DNA of 64,000 nt from an uncultured Ilumatobacter sp. (GTDB taxonomy: Bacteria; Actinomycetota; Acidimicrobiia; Acidimicrobiales; Ilumatobacteraceae), in NCBI GenBank assembly GCA_938091165.1, contig CALKNK010000021.1, positions 1 to 64,000 on the forward strand, read 5' to 3'. A program made the position numbers and the translations under genes. Under the pieces are notes generated by a model. The model was not told the origin of the DNA. It saw only the letters and a program-made list of their open reading frames with translations, and made no database searches. This document shows positions 42,179 through 50,481 of the stretch, piece by piece; the stretch's first letter is position 1, and each line of letters opens with the position of its first letter.

Positions 42179-43396
42179 TTCGCGCTGACGGACGTACGTC
42201 GTCACCACGACCACAAGGCACACTGCCGCAGCACCGCTGATCGCCGCGCCGGGGCTGGTCCAGGATGCGACCATGCCGAGGAGGAGCGCACCGAACGGCA
42301 TGATGCCGAACGATGTCAGGGCATACAGACCCATGACGCGGCCCATCAGGGGCTGTGGCGTGTTGGCCTGGATGAGCCCCTGATTCATGTTGATGTAGAA
42401 ACCGCCCGCCAGCCCCATCGCGAAGGACAGGACGAGCACTTGCCACATCTCAGTGGTGCGGCCCGTGAGAATCGTGATGGTCGATCCGCAGATCAGTGCC
42501 CGCTGGAACGCGGCGCCCTTGTGCTTCATGTTGCCTTTTCGCATCACGACAAACGAACTAATGGCGATACCCAGGCCCATCAAGGCAAACGGCGCCGCTG
42601 CCTCGCCGGCCGTGCGCCCGAGGCCGTCCTTCACGTGTGCTTGCAGCGTGACCATGATGGCGGGATTGACGGTGAGGCTGGCCACGACCAGCAGGCCGAA
42701 CAACACGCGCAGGTTGTCGTCGCCGACCACATGGCGCAATCCGTCCTTCGTCTCGGCGAGTACGGATCGTTTTGGTGCGAGGTCGGCGTGGGGCGGGACG
42801 TCAAGGCGGAGCAGGAAGAGGACTCCGGCGAACATCAGACCGGCTTGGAACCAGAATGCTCCATCAAAGCCCCATTGGTCGCCAACCACCTTGGCGAGCA
42901 CGGGGCCGAGGATGAGCGACAGGGTCATCGCGATGGCATTGATGGCAATTGCGCTGAAGAGCTGGCCTTTGTGGACGAGTGCGGGGATGAGGGCCGACCG
43001 CACCGGTTGGCCGATCGCCGACGCAGCGCCCGCAAGAAGGGTGACGACGATGACCCAGCTGAAGGACAGCGCGTCGGCGCGGATCAGGAGTGCGGTGACG
43101 GCCATCACGGCGCCGCCGGCAACCTGCGTCCAAATCAGCATGCTGCGGCGATCCCAGCGATCGGCCCACACGCCAGCCTGCAGGACCAGGAGCGCCGAGG
43201 GGAGTCCGAGTGTGAACACGACCACTCCCTGGTCGCTCTCGCTGCGGTTCAGGCCGTCCAGCACCAACCACCCGAAGACGAAACGCTGGGCATTCGAGAC
43301 GAGAAAGAAGCAGATGTTGTTGAGCCACAGCAGCCGAAACGGGCGAACCGTGATGGCGTTCGCTGGGCGCTCGATGCCGGTTTGGGCTCCGGTCAC
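42161..43396 (-). CDS. MFS transporter, drug-efflux type (enterobactin exporter-like)
   Basis: A 411-residue permease with about 12 hydrophobic segments. QAGVWADRWDRRSMLIW is the cytoplasmic loop 2-3 motif of the major facilitator superfamily (GxxaDRxxRr). Segments such as VTLLAGAASAIGQPVRSALIPALV resemble the EntS-like subgroup, which exports siderophores or drugs; no substrate is known here. The GTG start lies 5 bases after the stop of the nitroreductase-family gene, so they form an operon. Confidence 0.88.
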   Translation of the reverse strand: MTGAQTGIERPANAITVRPFRLLWLNNICFFLVSNAQRFVFGWLVLDGLNRSESDQGVVVFTLGLPSALLVLQAGVWADRWDRRSMLIWTQVAGGAVMAVTALLIRADALSFSWVIVVTLLAGAASAIGQPVRSALIPALVHKGQLFSAIAINAIAMTLSLILGPVLAKVVGDQWGFDGAFWFQAGLMFAGVLFLLRLDVPPHADLAPKRSVLAETKDGLRHVVGDDNLRVLFGLLVVASLTVNPAIMVTLQAHVKDGLGRTAGEAAAPFALMGLGIAISSFVVMRKGNMKHKGAAFQRALICGSTITILTGRTTEMWQVLVLSFAMGLAGGFYINMNQGLIQANTPQPLMGRVMGLYALTSFGIMPFGALLLGMVASWTSPGAAISGAAAVCLVVVVTTYVRQRELRELA

Positions 43397-43401
43397 GACG
43401 A

Positions 43402-43890
43402 TCAGCCTGACAGGTCTGAACTGGGCGTTGAGGTGTCAGAGCGAACGCTCAGGCGCCGCGTGGCGACGAAGACCGGGATGGAGCGATCAGTCTTCTCCGC
43501 GTATTGCGCGTAGGTCGGGAAGACCTTGACGGCTCGGTCCCACCAGGTTCGGCGTTCATTACCCTCAGCGATGCGCGTCGTGAAGTCGGCGGGGGACGAA
43601 CCGTCCTGGATCTCGCACATCGGCTCAGCGACCAGGTTGTGGAACCACGACGGGTTCTTCGGCGCTCCGCCAATCGATGCAACGAGCGCGTACTCGCCCT
43701 CATGCTCAACGCGCATCAAGGCGAACTTGCGAAGGTTGCCGCTGGTAGCGCCCTTGGTGGTGACAACGATGATCGGAATTCCGGTTTCACGCAACGTGTT
43801 GGCTGATTGGCCGTCTGTCGCTTCGTAGGTGTCGACCTGTTCGCGGACCCAGTCCATTGTGCTTGGTACATACGTTCCGGTGAGTGGCAT
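43402..43890 (-). CDS. DUF385-type nitroreductase family deazaflavin-dependent oxidoreductase
   Basis: A 162-residue split-barrel protein of the Ddn family, whose members use coenzyme F420 to reduce quinones or nitro compounds. It has ETGIPIIVVTTKGATSG..RKFALMRV, then YALVASIGGAPKNPSWFHNLVA and the C-terminal RTWWDRAVKVFPTYAQYAEKTDRSIPVFV, a standard family ending. The ATG at 43890 has TACGAT ending 7 bases before it. It leads an operon with the MFS gene. Confidence 0.93.
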   Translation of the reverse strand: MPLTGTYVPSTMDWVREQVDTYEATDGQSANTLRETGIPIIVVTTKGATSGNLRKFALMRVEHEGEYALVASIGGAPKNPSWFHNLVAEPMCEIQDGSSPADFTTRIAEGNERRTWWDRAVKVFPTYAQYAEKTDRSIPVFVATRRLSVRSDTSTPSSDLSG

Positions 43891-43897
43891 GAGGTTG

Positions 43898-43903
43898 ATC
43901 GTA
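43898..43903 (-). promoter_or_regulatory. -10 element TACGAT of the nitroreductase-MFS operon
   Basis: TACGAT on the minus strand ends 7 bases before ATG 43890. Confidence 0.5.
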
Positions 43904-43916
43904 GGCGGCGACGCCC

Positions 43917-43922
43917 TAGCGT
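43917..43922 (+). promoter_or_regulatory. -10 element TAGCGT of the lipoprotein gene
   Basis: TAGCGT ends 8 bases before GTG 43931. It lies only 13 bases from the opposing -10 at 43898-43903, so the divergent promoters overlap. Confidence 0.5.
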
Positions 43923-43930
43923 CAGCCAGC

Positions 43931-44533
43931 GTGAAGTCAGCACGTGTCCTTGTCTCCCTTTCGTGCGCGCTCGCGCTCGCTGCGTGCGGCGGGAGCGAAT
44001 TGGCCGGTGGTAGTGCCGACGGATCGGGCGTATCCGCGCAGACCATCGCTCCGACCACCGTGGTGGAACGAGCTCCCGATGACCCCGGTGACGTGGACCA
44101 GACATGTGCCGAGCTTGAGACCGTTCGCGACCTGTCCGACGGAATCACCGATGCCACGAACGACATCTTGATTGGGCTCGCCGAAGCTGGTGCCGACGCG
44201 TCCGAGGCCGACACGCTTGCGGCGTTTGTGTCCCTCGCCGACGATGTCGAGAACGGTCTGCCCGAACTCTTGGCGGCGTATGACCGTGCGGCTGCCGCGG
44301 CGCCGGCTGACGTCGCTGTTGAGATTCGCGCCGTTGCGGACGGAACGGCAATTCTGACGCCGCAGCTGGCGGCTGCCTACCGTCAGATCGAATCGGCGAG
44401 TGACCTCGCTGACCTCGAGGGCATCTTCAACACTCCGCAGATGGAAGACGCGGCGCAGCGCGCGGGGATCTCATCGCTGCGTCTCGACAACTTCACCAAC
44501 GTCAACTGCGGCTTCCGGTTCTCCAACAATTAG
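43931..44533 (+). CDS. Lipoprotein of unknown function
   Basis: A 200-residue exported protein. The lipobox is in ARVLVSLSCALALAACGG, with lipidated Cys ~18. A short Ser/Gly/Thr-rich linker leads to a mostly helical, acidic, Ala-rich domain (TCAELETVRDLSDGITDATND, VSLADDVENGLPELLAAYDRAAAA) ending NVNCGFRF. The two mature-domain cysteines could form a disulfide. No family was recognised. The GTG start is set by the lipobox distance and the TAGCGT element. Its stop codon lies in the first copy of a 21-base tandem repeat. Confidence 0.8.
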   Translation: MKSARVLVSLSCALALAACGGSELAGGSADGSGVSAQTIAPTTVVERAPDDPGDVDQTCAELETVRDLSDGITDATNDILIGLAEAGADASEADTLAAFVSLADDVENGLPELLAAYDRAAAAAPADVAVEIRAVADGTAILTPQLAAAYRQIESASDLADLEGIFNTPQMEDAAQRAGISSLRLDNFTNVNCGFRFSNN

Positions 44534-44568
44534 AACTGGATGGAGTCCAATTAGAACTGGATGGAGTC
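44527..44568. repeat. Perfect 21-base tandem duplication across two gene ends
   Basis: CAATTAGAACTGGATGGAGTC occurs twice in direct succession (44527-44547 and 44548-44568). The first copy carries the lipoprotein stop TAG (44531-44533). The second carries the last codons and TAA stop of the convergent MOSC gene (44551-44553). Confidence 0.95.
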
Positions 44569-44985
44569 GCCAACGCGGATGACGCCACCGGTGACGACGG
44601 CGGCTGAGATGCCGCAGCGTTGCTGGAGCGCCTCGCGGGCGCCGTCGCCGAAGAACTCATTCATCAGGTTGCACGGCGCACAGTCTCGCCAGACTTCGAG
44701 TTCGGTCTCACCGATTCTGAACCGAGTGCCGTGGGTGCGCGGGAGCCTGTCGAGGTCGACGACGATGTTGCGTCGCGTTGAGACGCCGTCGATCCGTTCC
44801 ACGCCGTGCTCCGCAGCGGCTACGGCCAGCTCACCGGTGCACACGATGCTCACCGCACGGCGTTGACCGATGTGGCGGTCGCCTTCGACACCGCCTCGTT
44901 CGCCCGCGATCAATGTGATGGCGTCATGGCTGACGAGGTTGGCCCCGTAAGAGGGGGCAGTCGTCAGGGCCAACACGTTATGCAC
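44551..44985 (-). CDS. MOSC-domain protein
   Basis: A 144-residue protein of the MOSC fold, which carries sulfur or binds molybdenum cofactor products. It has GGVEGDRHIGQRRAVSIV, RRNIVVDLDRLP, FRIGETELEV and the conserved cysteine region RDCAPCNLMNEFF, followed by RCGISAAVVTGGVIRVGDSI. The GTG at 44985 is chosen because TACGGT ends 6 bases before it; the open frame upstream enters the divergent ABC gene region. Its substrate is unknown. Confidence 0.87.
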   Translation of the reverse strand: MHNVLALTTAPSYGANLVSHDAITLIAGERGGVEGDRHIGQRRAVSIVCTGELAVAAAEHGVERIDGVSTRRNIVVDLDRLPRTHGTRFRIGETELEVWRDCAPCNLMNEFFGDGAREALQQRCGISAAVVTGGVIRVGDSIQF

Positions 44986-44991
44986 GGGGTG

Positions 44992-44997
44992 ACCGTA
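44992..44997 (-). promoter_or_regulatory. -10 element TACGGT of the MOSC gene
   Basis: TACGGT on the minus strand ends 6 bases before GTG 44985. Confidence 0.5.
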
Positions 44998-45043
44998 CAA
45001 TATGCCCGGTCGAACCCATGTCGCGAAAGACCGGGGTGGGGCG

Positions 45044-45049
45044 TAATGT
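45044..45049 (+). promoter_or_regulatory. -10 element TAATGT of the ABC exporter operon
   Basis: TAATGT ends 7 bases before ATG 45057. Confidence 0.5.
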
Positions 45050-45056
45050 CGCACGG

Positions 45057-45989
45057 ATGGATGCCATCGTTTCGCCGGTCGTCGCGACCGGGCTTGTGAA
45101 GCAGTTCGGCGATTTCACTGCGGTGGCTGGAATCGACGTTGAAGTGGCCCCAGGGGAGGCTTTTGGGTTCCTCGGGCCGAACGGAGCGGGCAAGACGTCG
45201 ACGATGCGGATGATTGGGTGCGTGTCGCCCCCGACGAGCGGGACACTTCGAATCTTCGGGCTCGACCCCGTGGCCGACGGCCGCCAGATCCGCGCACGGA
45301 TGGGGGTGGTGCCGCAACTGGACCAGATCGACAATGAACTCACGGTGATGGAGAACCTTGTCATCTACGGCCGGTACTTCGACATCTCGCGATCTGAGGT
45401 GAAAGCCAAGGCTAAGGAGCTCCTCGAGTTTGTGCAGCTGACCGAGAAGGCTGGCAGCAAGGTCGAGCCGCTTTCCGGGGGTCAAAAGCGTCGTGTCAGC
45501 ATCGCTCGTTCGCTGATCAACGACCCGGACCTGCTGCTGCTCGACGAGCCGACGACAGGCCTCGATCCGCAGGCGCGACACGTGCTTTGGGACCGGCTCT
45601 ACCAGCTGAAGGAGCGGGGCGCGACGCAGGTAATTACCACGCACTTTATGGACGAGGCCGAGCAGCTGTGCGATCGATTGGTGGTGATGGACGGTGGAAT
45701 GATCGTTGCCGAAGGATCGCCGCAAGGTCTCATTGCGGAACACATTCGGCGCGAGGTGCTCGAAGTCCGCTTCGGGTACGGCCGAAACATTGAGATGATG
45801 CCTGCTGTCGATGGGGTCGGTGATCGCATCGAGGTGCTGCCTGACCGTCTGCTGATCTACACCGATGACGGCGATGCGTCGCTGTCCGAATTGCACCGTC
45901 GCCAGGTCGTTCCGGAGAGTGCACTGGTCAGGCGGAGCAGCCTCGAAGACGTTTTCCTCAAACTCACCGGACGGACACTCGTCGAGTGA
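45057..45989 (+). CDS. ABC-2 type exporter, ATP-binding subunit (NodI/DrrA-like)
   Basis: A 310-residue ATPase with Walker A GPNGAGKTST, signature LSGGQKRRVSIARSL, Walker B LLLLDEPTTGLD and the switch His in TTHFMDEAEQLCDRL. The C-terminal ~80 residues resemble the DrrA/NodI extension. It would power export through the two membrane subunits encoded next. The ATG at 45057 is chosen from the TAATGT element. It overlaps the first permease gene by four bases. Confidence 0.94.
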   Translation: MDAIVSPVVATGLVKQFGDFTAVAGIDVEVAPGEAFGFLGPNGAGKTSTMRMIGCVSPPTSGTLRIFGLDPVADGRQIRARMGVVPQLDQIDNELTVMENLVIYGRYFDISRSEVKAKAKELLEFVQLTEKAGSKVEPLSGGQKRRVSIARSLINDPDLLLLDEPTTGLDPQARHVLWDRLYQLKERGATQVITTHFMDEAEQLCDRLVVMDGGMIVAEGSPQGLIAEHIRREVLEVRFGYGRNIEMMPAVDGVGDRIEVLPDRLLIYTDDGDASLSELHRRQVVPESALVRRSSLEDVFLKLTGRTLVE

Positions 45990-46792
45990 ACGTCACCGTG
46001 CAGCATCGAATCTCGTCGTGGGGGCCGTCGCGGGTCTACCTGCGCGACTGGATCTACTTCAAGCGCATGTGGTGGTCGGTGCTGATCGGCTCGATCGTGC
46101 AGCCGCTGATGTTCCTGCTCGGAGTCGGCCTCGGAGTTGGCGAACTCGTTGACCGGGGCCCTGAGGCAGCCAGCGTGCTCGGTGACACCTCCTACTTCGC
46201 GTTCTATGCGACGGCGCTCTTGGCGACGACCTCAATGTTTGTCCTTGCACAGGAATCGTTGTGGCCGACCATGGATGGATTCACCTGGTCGAACGCGCAT
46301 CAGGCCATGATCAGCACGCCGCTCAACGCGACCGACATCGTGTTCGGCAAGATGTTGCACTACGCCGTGCGCGGCATCGTCACAAGTGGTGGCGTTGCCC
46401 TGGTGCTGGCGCTGTTCGCCGACACACGCTCGTTCGGGCTGATCCCCGCTGCGTTCGTGGGAATGCTCACGGGGCTGGCCTTCGCAATGCCGATCGCCGC
46501 ATGGACGGCGACGCGGACGACCGACAACTCGTTCCCGGCGATTCTCCGGTTCGGAATCATCCCGATGTTCCTGTTCGGCGGCGCGTTCTACCCGATCGAA
46601 CAATTGCCGACGTGGCTGCAACCGGTGGCCTGGTGCACGCCGCTCTGGCACGGCGTCGAGCTGTGTAGAGGCCTCGTGCTCGGCGGAATGAGCCTTGGCG
46701 CTGGACTTGGGCACCTCGCCGTGCTGCTCGCGTTTTTCGCCGCCGGCATCCTCGCCGCCAGTGTCACGTTCGAGCGGAGGCTGCAGCCATGA
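45986..46792 (+). CDS. ABC-2 type exporter, permease subunit 1
   Basis: A 268-residue membrane protein of the NodJ/DrrB class with six hydrophobic segments (SVLIGSIVQPLMFLLGVGLGV, FAFYATALLATTSMFVLA, VTSGGVALVLALFA, LIPAAFVGMLTGLAFAM, ILRFGIIPMFLFGGAFYPI and LAVLLAFFAAGILAA). The FLFGGAFYPIEQLP segment is typical of this family. The GTG start overlaps the ATPase stop (GTGA), and its own stop overlaps the next permease start (ATGA). Confidence 0.9.
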   Translation: MNVTVQHRISSWGPSRVYLRDWIYFKRMWWSVLIGSIVQPLMFLLGVGLGVGELVDRGPEAASVLGDTSYFAFYATALLATTSMFVLAQESLWPTMDGFTWSNAHQAMISTPLNATDIVFGKMLHYAVRGIVTSGGVALVLALFADTRSFGLIPAAFVGMLTGLAFAMPIAAWTATRTTDNSFPAILRFGIIPMFLFGGAFYPIEQLPTWLQPVAWCTPLWHGVELCRGLVLGGMSLGAGLGHLAVLLAFFAAGILAASVTFERRLQP

Positions 46793-47604
46793 GCGTCACG
46801 CTCAACCCGGCGGCACACACTCGAATCGTGCCTGCGGTGGTGTTCGACATCAAGCGGCCACAGCGAATGGTCGAGCGCAGCATCATGGTCGCGCGCCGGT
46901 CGTGGATGGTGCTGTTGAGCGGATTCTTTGAACCGTTCTTCTACCTGCTGTCAATCCGTATCGGTCTGTCTGCGCTGGTCGGTGATGTCGAGGTCGGCGG
47001 CGAGTTGGTGCCGTACGACCAGTTCGTCGCTCCAGGTCTAATGGCGGCGTCGGCAATGAACGGTGCCGTGTTCGACTCGACGATGAATGTCTTCTTCAAG
47101 CTGAAGCACTCGAAGCTGTACGACGCGGTTCTGACCACACCGATGTCGGCAGGTGACGTTGCTCTCGGCGAGATCGCCTGGGCGGTGCTGCGTGGAGCGC
47201 TGTACTCCACGGCGTTCATGCTGGCAATGTGGGCACTTGGGATGGTGCAGTCACCATGGATTGTGTTGTCCGTGCCGATCTGTGTGCTGATCGGCTTCTC
47301 ATTCGCAGCAATCGGCATGGCGCTCACGACCTTCATGCGGTCGTGGGAGGATTTCGAATATGTCCCGGCGATCACGTTGCCGCTGTTCTTGTTTTCTGCC
47401 ACGTTCTACCCGGTGTCCCAGTATGGGGACTGGGCATGGCTAGTCCAGCTGAGCCCGCTGTATCACGGTGTCGTCTTGGTCCGGGCCTCAAACCTCGGCG
47501 AGTGGTCGCCAGCGTTGATCGGCCACGCAGCAGTGCTGGTCGTGCTTGCCGTCGTCGGCGCGACGGTCGCATCCCGTCGAATCGAACGCCTTCTGCTCAC
47601 CTAG
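46789..47604 (+). CDS. ABC-2 type exporter, permease subunit 2
   Basis: A 271-residue membrane protein paralogous to the preceding permease, again with six hydrophobic segments and the family block LPLFLFSATFYPVSQYGDW. Two different permeases with one ATPase suggest a heterodimeric channel. The substrate is unknown; lipid-linked sugars, drugs and polyketides are handled by relatives. It ends the three-gene operon. Confidence 0.9.
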   Translation: MSVTLNPAAHTRIVPAVVFDIKRPQRMVERSIMVARRSWMVLLSGFFEPFFYLLSIRIGLSALVGDVEVGGELVPYDQFVAPGLMAASAMNGAVFDSTMNVFFKLKHSKLYDAVLTTPMSAGDVALGEIAWAVLRGALYSTAFMLAMWALGMVQSPWIVLSVPICVLIGFSFAAIGMALTTFMRSWEDFEYVPAITLPLFLFSATFYPVSQYGDWAWLVQLSPLYHGVVLVRASNLGEWSPALIGHAAVLVVLAVVGATVASRRIERLLLT

Positions 47605-47618
47605 CGAAGGTTCGGCAG

Positions 47619-47624
47619 TAGCTT
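47619..47624 (+). promoter_or_regulatory. -10 element TAGCTT before the M20 pseudogene
   Basis: TAGCTT ends 7 bases before ATG 47632; the promoter is intact although the gene is not. Confidence 0.5.
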
Positions 47625-47631
47625 GCCGACC

Positions 47632-48202
47632 ATGACGACCTTGGATGCCGAAGCGGTCACGGATCACGCGAACAAGTCATGGGAAGGCATCGTGCCGGTG
47701 TTGCGCGACTACCTCGCAATCCCGAATGCCTCTCTCGACTTTGACCCGAAATGGCGTGAACGCGAATTCATGGCTGAGGCGGCCATTCACCACGCTGAAG
47801 CTGTCGTTCCGCCTCCCGCCGACAGCGGACCCGGAAGTCGCGCTGGCAGCGATCATCGCAGCTCTTGAGTCCGAGCCGCCGAACGGCGCGCTGGTCCGCT
47901 TTCACGAGACTGACGCTGCGTCGGGTTGGAATGCTCCGCCAACTGCGCCATGGCTTGAGGCGGGCCTTGATGCAGCGTCCAATGCCTCGTTTGGTCAACC
48001 AGCGCGCAGTTTCGGTGAAGGTGGCTCGATCCCGTTCATGGGCATGCTCGGTGAGAAGTTCCCCGAGGTGCAGTTCGTCATCACTGGGGTGTTCGGCCCG
48101 GATGCGAACGCGCATGGCCCGAATGAATATCTGCACGTGCCGACTGCTCGCAAGGTCACGATGGCCGTTGCCCACCTACTCAACGCGCACGCCAGCTGCT
48201 GA
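47632..48202 (+). pseudogene. M20-family dipeptidase with large internal deletion and frameshift
   Basis: The first ~55 codons encode an M20 N terminus (MTTLDAEAVTDHANKSWEGIVPVLRDYL through REREFMAEAAI). Sense then jumps to another frame at about 47795-47805, continuing with the lid and C-terminal part: LSFRLPPTADPEVALAAI, GLDAASNASFGQP, GGSIPFMGMLGEKFPEVQFVITG and GPNEYLHVPTARK. The metal-site core between them, some 280-300 residues, is missing. So about 180 of ~470 residues remain in two frames and no active enzyme can be made. Intact promoter and good end sequences suggest a recent deletion. The end overlaps a strong hairpin. Confidence 0.88.
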
Positions 48203-48235
48203 CCGGGCCGGGACCGGCTGCCGGTCAGCAGCTGG
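48192..48235. terminator. Long perfect hairpin between the M20 pseudogene and the oxidoreductase gene
   Basis: CCAGCTGCTGACCGG (48192-48206) and CCGGTCAGCAGCTGG (48221-48235) form a perfect 15-base stem around a 14-base loop that can itself pair (GCCG/CGGC). It covers the pseudogene stop codon. No T-tract follows on either strand, as is common for actinobacterial terminators. It ends 7 bases before the -10 of the next gene. Confidence 0.65.
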
Positions 48236-48241
48236 TATGGG

Positions 48242-48247
48242 TATCGT
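48242..48247 (+). promoter_or_regulatory. -10 element TATCGT of the oxidoreductase gene
   Basis: TATCGT ends 6 bases before ATG 48254, directly after the hairpin at 48192-48235. Confidence 0.5.
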
Positions 48248-48253
48248 CAGCGC

Positions 48254-49261
48254 ATGACCCGTACCTCACGCCACGTCAATCTTGCTTCCCGCCCCCATGG
48301 CGCGCCCGTTGCCGAGAACTTTGAAGTGGTCGAAGTCGAGGTTCGTGAGCCGCAGGACGGCGAGATCGTCGTCGCCAATCGGTTCATGTCGGTCGACCCT
48401 TATATGCGGGGCCGGATGAATGACGTGAAGTCGTACGTTCCGCCGTTCCAAATCGGCGAGCCGCTTGACGGTGGAGCCGTCGGCGAAGTCATTGAGTCGA
48501 ACTCACCCGATATCGCCGTTGGCGATCACGTCGTCCACGGCCTCGGTTGGCGCGAGATTGCTGTGATGCCTGCATCGCAGACTCAACCTGCTGCACAGGT
48601 CGACGGGGTCTCGCTTTCGGCGAACCTCGGTGTGCTCGGGATGCCGGGCATGACCGCCTACGCGGGGCTCCTGGACGTCGCATCGTTTCAGGAGGGCGAA
48701 GCCGTGTTTGTGTCGGGCGCAGCCGGTGCTGTCGGTTCACTGGTCGGCCAGCTTGCCAAGTTGAAGGGTGCATCACACGTCGTCGGCTCTGCCGGGTCCG
48801 ACGAGAAGGTCTCCTGGCTCACCGATGAGCTTGGGTATGACGCAGCGTTTAACTACAAGTCGGGCCCGGTCGCCAAGCAGCTCTTCGCTGCAGCGCCCGA
48901 CGGCATCGACGTCTACTTTGACAATGTCGGCGGTGACCACCTCGAGGCGGCAATCCACGCACTCAAGATGCATGGTCGAGTTGCAATGTGTGGTGCGATC
49001 TCGATGTATAACAACACCGAACCGGCGCCCGGTCCGAGCAACTTGACGCTCTTGATCGGCAAACGTCTGAACATCCGCGGATTCATCGTCAGCGACCACG
49101 GTGAGATGCGCGCGGACTTCATCCGTGAAGTCGGCGGATGGCTGGCCGACGGCACGATCAAGTCCGAAGAGACCGTGATGCACGGCATCGAGAATGCCGG
49201 AGTGGCGTTCATCGGTCTGCTCGCTGGGGTGAACACGGGCAAGATGGTCGTCGAATTTTGA
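48254..49261 (+). CDS. NADP-dependent MDR oxidoreductase (CurA/leukotriene B4 dehydrogenase-like)
   Basis: A 335-residue zinc-free medium-chain reductase. It has FMSVDPYMRGRMND (family signature near 43), GMPGMTAYAGLLDV, the nucleotide-binding VSGAAGAVGSLVGQLAKLKG, and GIDVYFDNVGGDHLEAAI, followed by MHGRVAMCGAISMYN. Relatives reduce alpha,beta-unsaturated ketones or aldehydes with NADPH. The start is supported by TATCGT six bases upstream. Confidence 0.94.
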   Translation: MTRTSRHVNLASRPHGAPVAENFEVVEVEVREPQDGEIVVANRFMSVDPYMRGRMNDVKSYVPPFQIGEPLDGGAVGEVIESNSPDIAVGDHVVHGLGWREIAVMPASQTQPAAQVDGVSLSANLGVLGMPGMTAYAGLLDVASFQEGEAVFVSGAAGAVGSLVGQLAKLKGASHVVGSAGSDEKVSWLTDELGYDAAFNYKSGPVAKQLFAAAPDGIDVYFDNVGGDHLEAAIHALKMHGRVAMCGAISMYNNTEPAPGPSNLTLLIGKRLNIRGFIVSDHGEMRADFIREVGGWLADGTIKSEETVMHGIENAGVAFIGLLAGVNTGKMVVEF

Positions 49262-49270
49262 GTCTTCTGG

Positions 49271-50401
49271 TTAGTGCTTGAACACTTCGGTCGCGAGGTC
49301 GACGCCGCGTGTGTCGCCGAGTAGTCCATCGTCCATTCGATTCATCACGTAGGCAAAGGTGATCTTGCGATCGGTGTCGACGATGATCGATGAGCCGCCC
49401 CAACCGCCCCAGTAGGCGTAGTTGCCTTTGGGGAGGTAAGGGACGGCGATGGAGTGCAGGGCGTAACCCATCCCGAAGCGCACCGGAAGGCCGAGGACCC
49501 GGTCGACGCCGTTGGCCTGCTCTTCGAAAATCATCTTGATCGTGTCGGGCGACAACAATTTGACTCCGTCGACGGTTCCCCCGTTGGCAACGATCGCTTG
49601 GATACGTGCGACTGAGCGAGCGTTGCCGTGGCCGTTTGCTGCGCCGATCGTTGCCTGGCGCCACTCTGGCGTCCACGACTCGGTGGCATCGGGTGCGGGG
49701 CCGGTGAAGGTCTTGATCAGCACGCTGTCAGGATCCATCGTTGACATGTCGATTGCAAGCGCCGGCGGAGGGATCACGTTGGACACTCGATCGAACTCGC
49801 TGGGGTCGAGCCCGATGTGGAAGTCGGCGTCGAGCGGTCCGGCGATCTCGTCGGCGAAGAACTGGCCGAGCATTCGACCATCGATTCGGCGGATGACTTC
49901 ACCGAGCAGGTGGCCCTGGCTGAGGGGGTGGTATCCGGAGCCCTCGCCTGGCGTCCACCATGGTGCCTGGGCGGCGAGCATCGACGTCGACTTCTCCCAG
50001 TCGTAGATGTCCTCGACTGCCACTGGTTGCTCCCAGGCACTCACCCCCGAGGTGTGACCCATCAGATGGCGGACCTCAATGTCGGCCTTGCCGTTCTGCG
50101 CAAACTCGGGCCAGTACGTCGAGACCTTCTCGTGGTAACCAAGCAACCCCCGCTCAGCGAGCACGAGTGTCGACAGGAACGTCATTGTTTTGGTCGTTGA
50201 CCACACATTGGTGATCGTGTCGCGACCCCACGGCGTGGTCTGGGCCTCATCGGCCCAACCGCCCCAAATATCGACGACGGTCTCGCCCTCGACGGTGACC
50301 GACACCGAGGCACCGACGTCCTCGCCGCTATCGAGCGTCTCGCTCAGCAAGTCACCGAGCCGCGCATATTCAGAGGTCGACGTTCCAGAAATCTCGGCCA
50401 T
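49271..50401 (-). CDS. Serine hydrolase of the beta-lactamase/EstB family
   Basis: A 376-residue class C beta-lactamase-fold enzyme. The nucleophile lies in VWSTTKTM (SxxK), the Tyr in SGYHPLSQGHLLGEV (YxN-type position reads YHP), and the third element near WGGWGGSSIIV. GHTSGVSAW and PGEGSGYHPLS are typical of esterase/lactonase members such as EstB. No signal peptide is seen, so it is probably cytosolic and acts on esters rather than antibiotics. It converges with the MDR gene, 9 bases apart. Confidence 0.9.
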   Translation of the reverse strand: MAEISGTSTSEYARLGDLLSETLDSGEDVGASVSVTVEGETVVDIWGGWADEAQTTPWGRDTITNVWSTTKTMTFLSTLVLAERGLLGYHEKVSTYWPEFAQNGKADIEVRHLMGHTSGVSAWEQPVAVEDIYDWEKSTSMLAAQAPWWTPGEGSGYHPLSQGHLLGEVIRRIDGRMLGQFFADEIAGPLDADFHIGLDPSEFDRVSNVIPPPALAIDMSTMDPDSVLIKTFTGPAPDATESWTPEWRQATIGAANGHGNARSVARIQAIVANGGTVDGVKLLSPDTIKMIFEEQANGVDRVLGLPVRFGMGYALHSIAVPYLPKGNYAYWGGWGGSSIIVDTDRKITFAYVMNRMDDGLLGDTRGVDLATEVFKH

Positions 50402-50481
50402 CCCGAAGTTTCGCCAGTGCCTCAGTTCAAGGACGAGTCAGCCAGCGGCATTGAAACCTGGAACGGGCGAGGGCGAGCCGG

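Noticed and set aside
41285..43396. APH-like kinase plus MFS exporter as an antibiotic-resistance pair
   Set aside because: They are convergent, not an operon; both families are broad and chromosomal, and nothing points to a drug substrate.
42440..43529. Two long plus-strand frames opposite the MFS transporter gene
   Set aside because: The minus strand encodes clear transmembrane helices and MFS motifs; the plus frames are shadows with no motifs.
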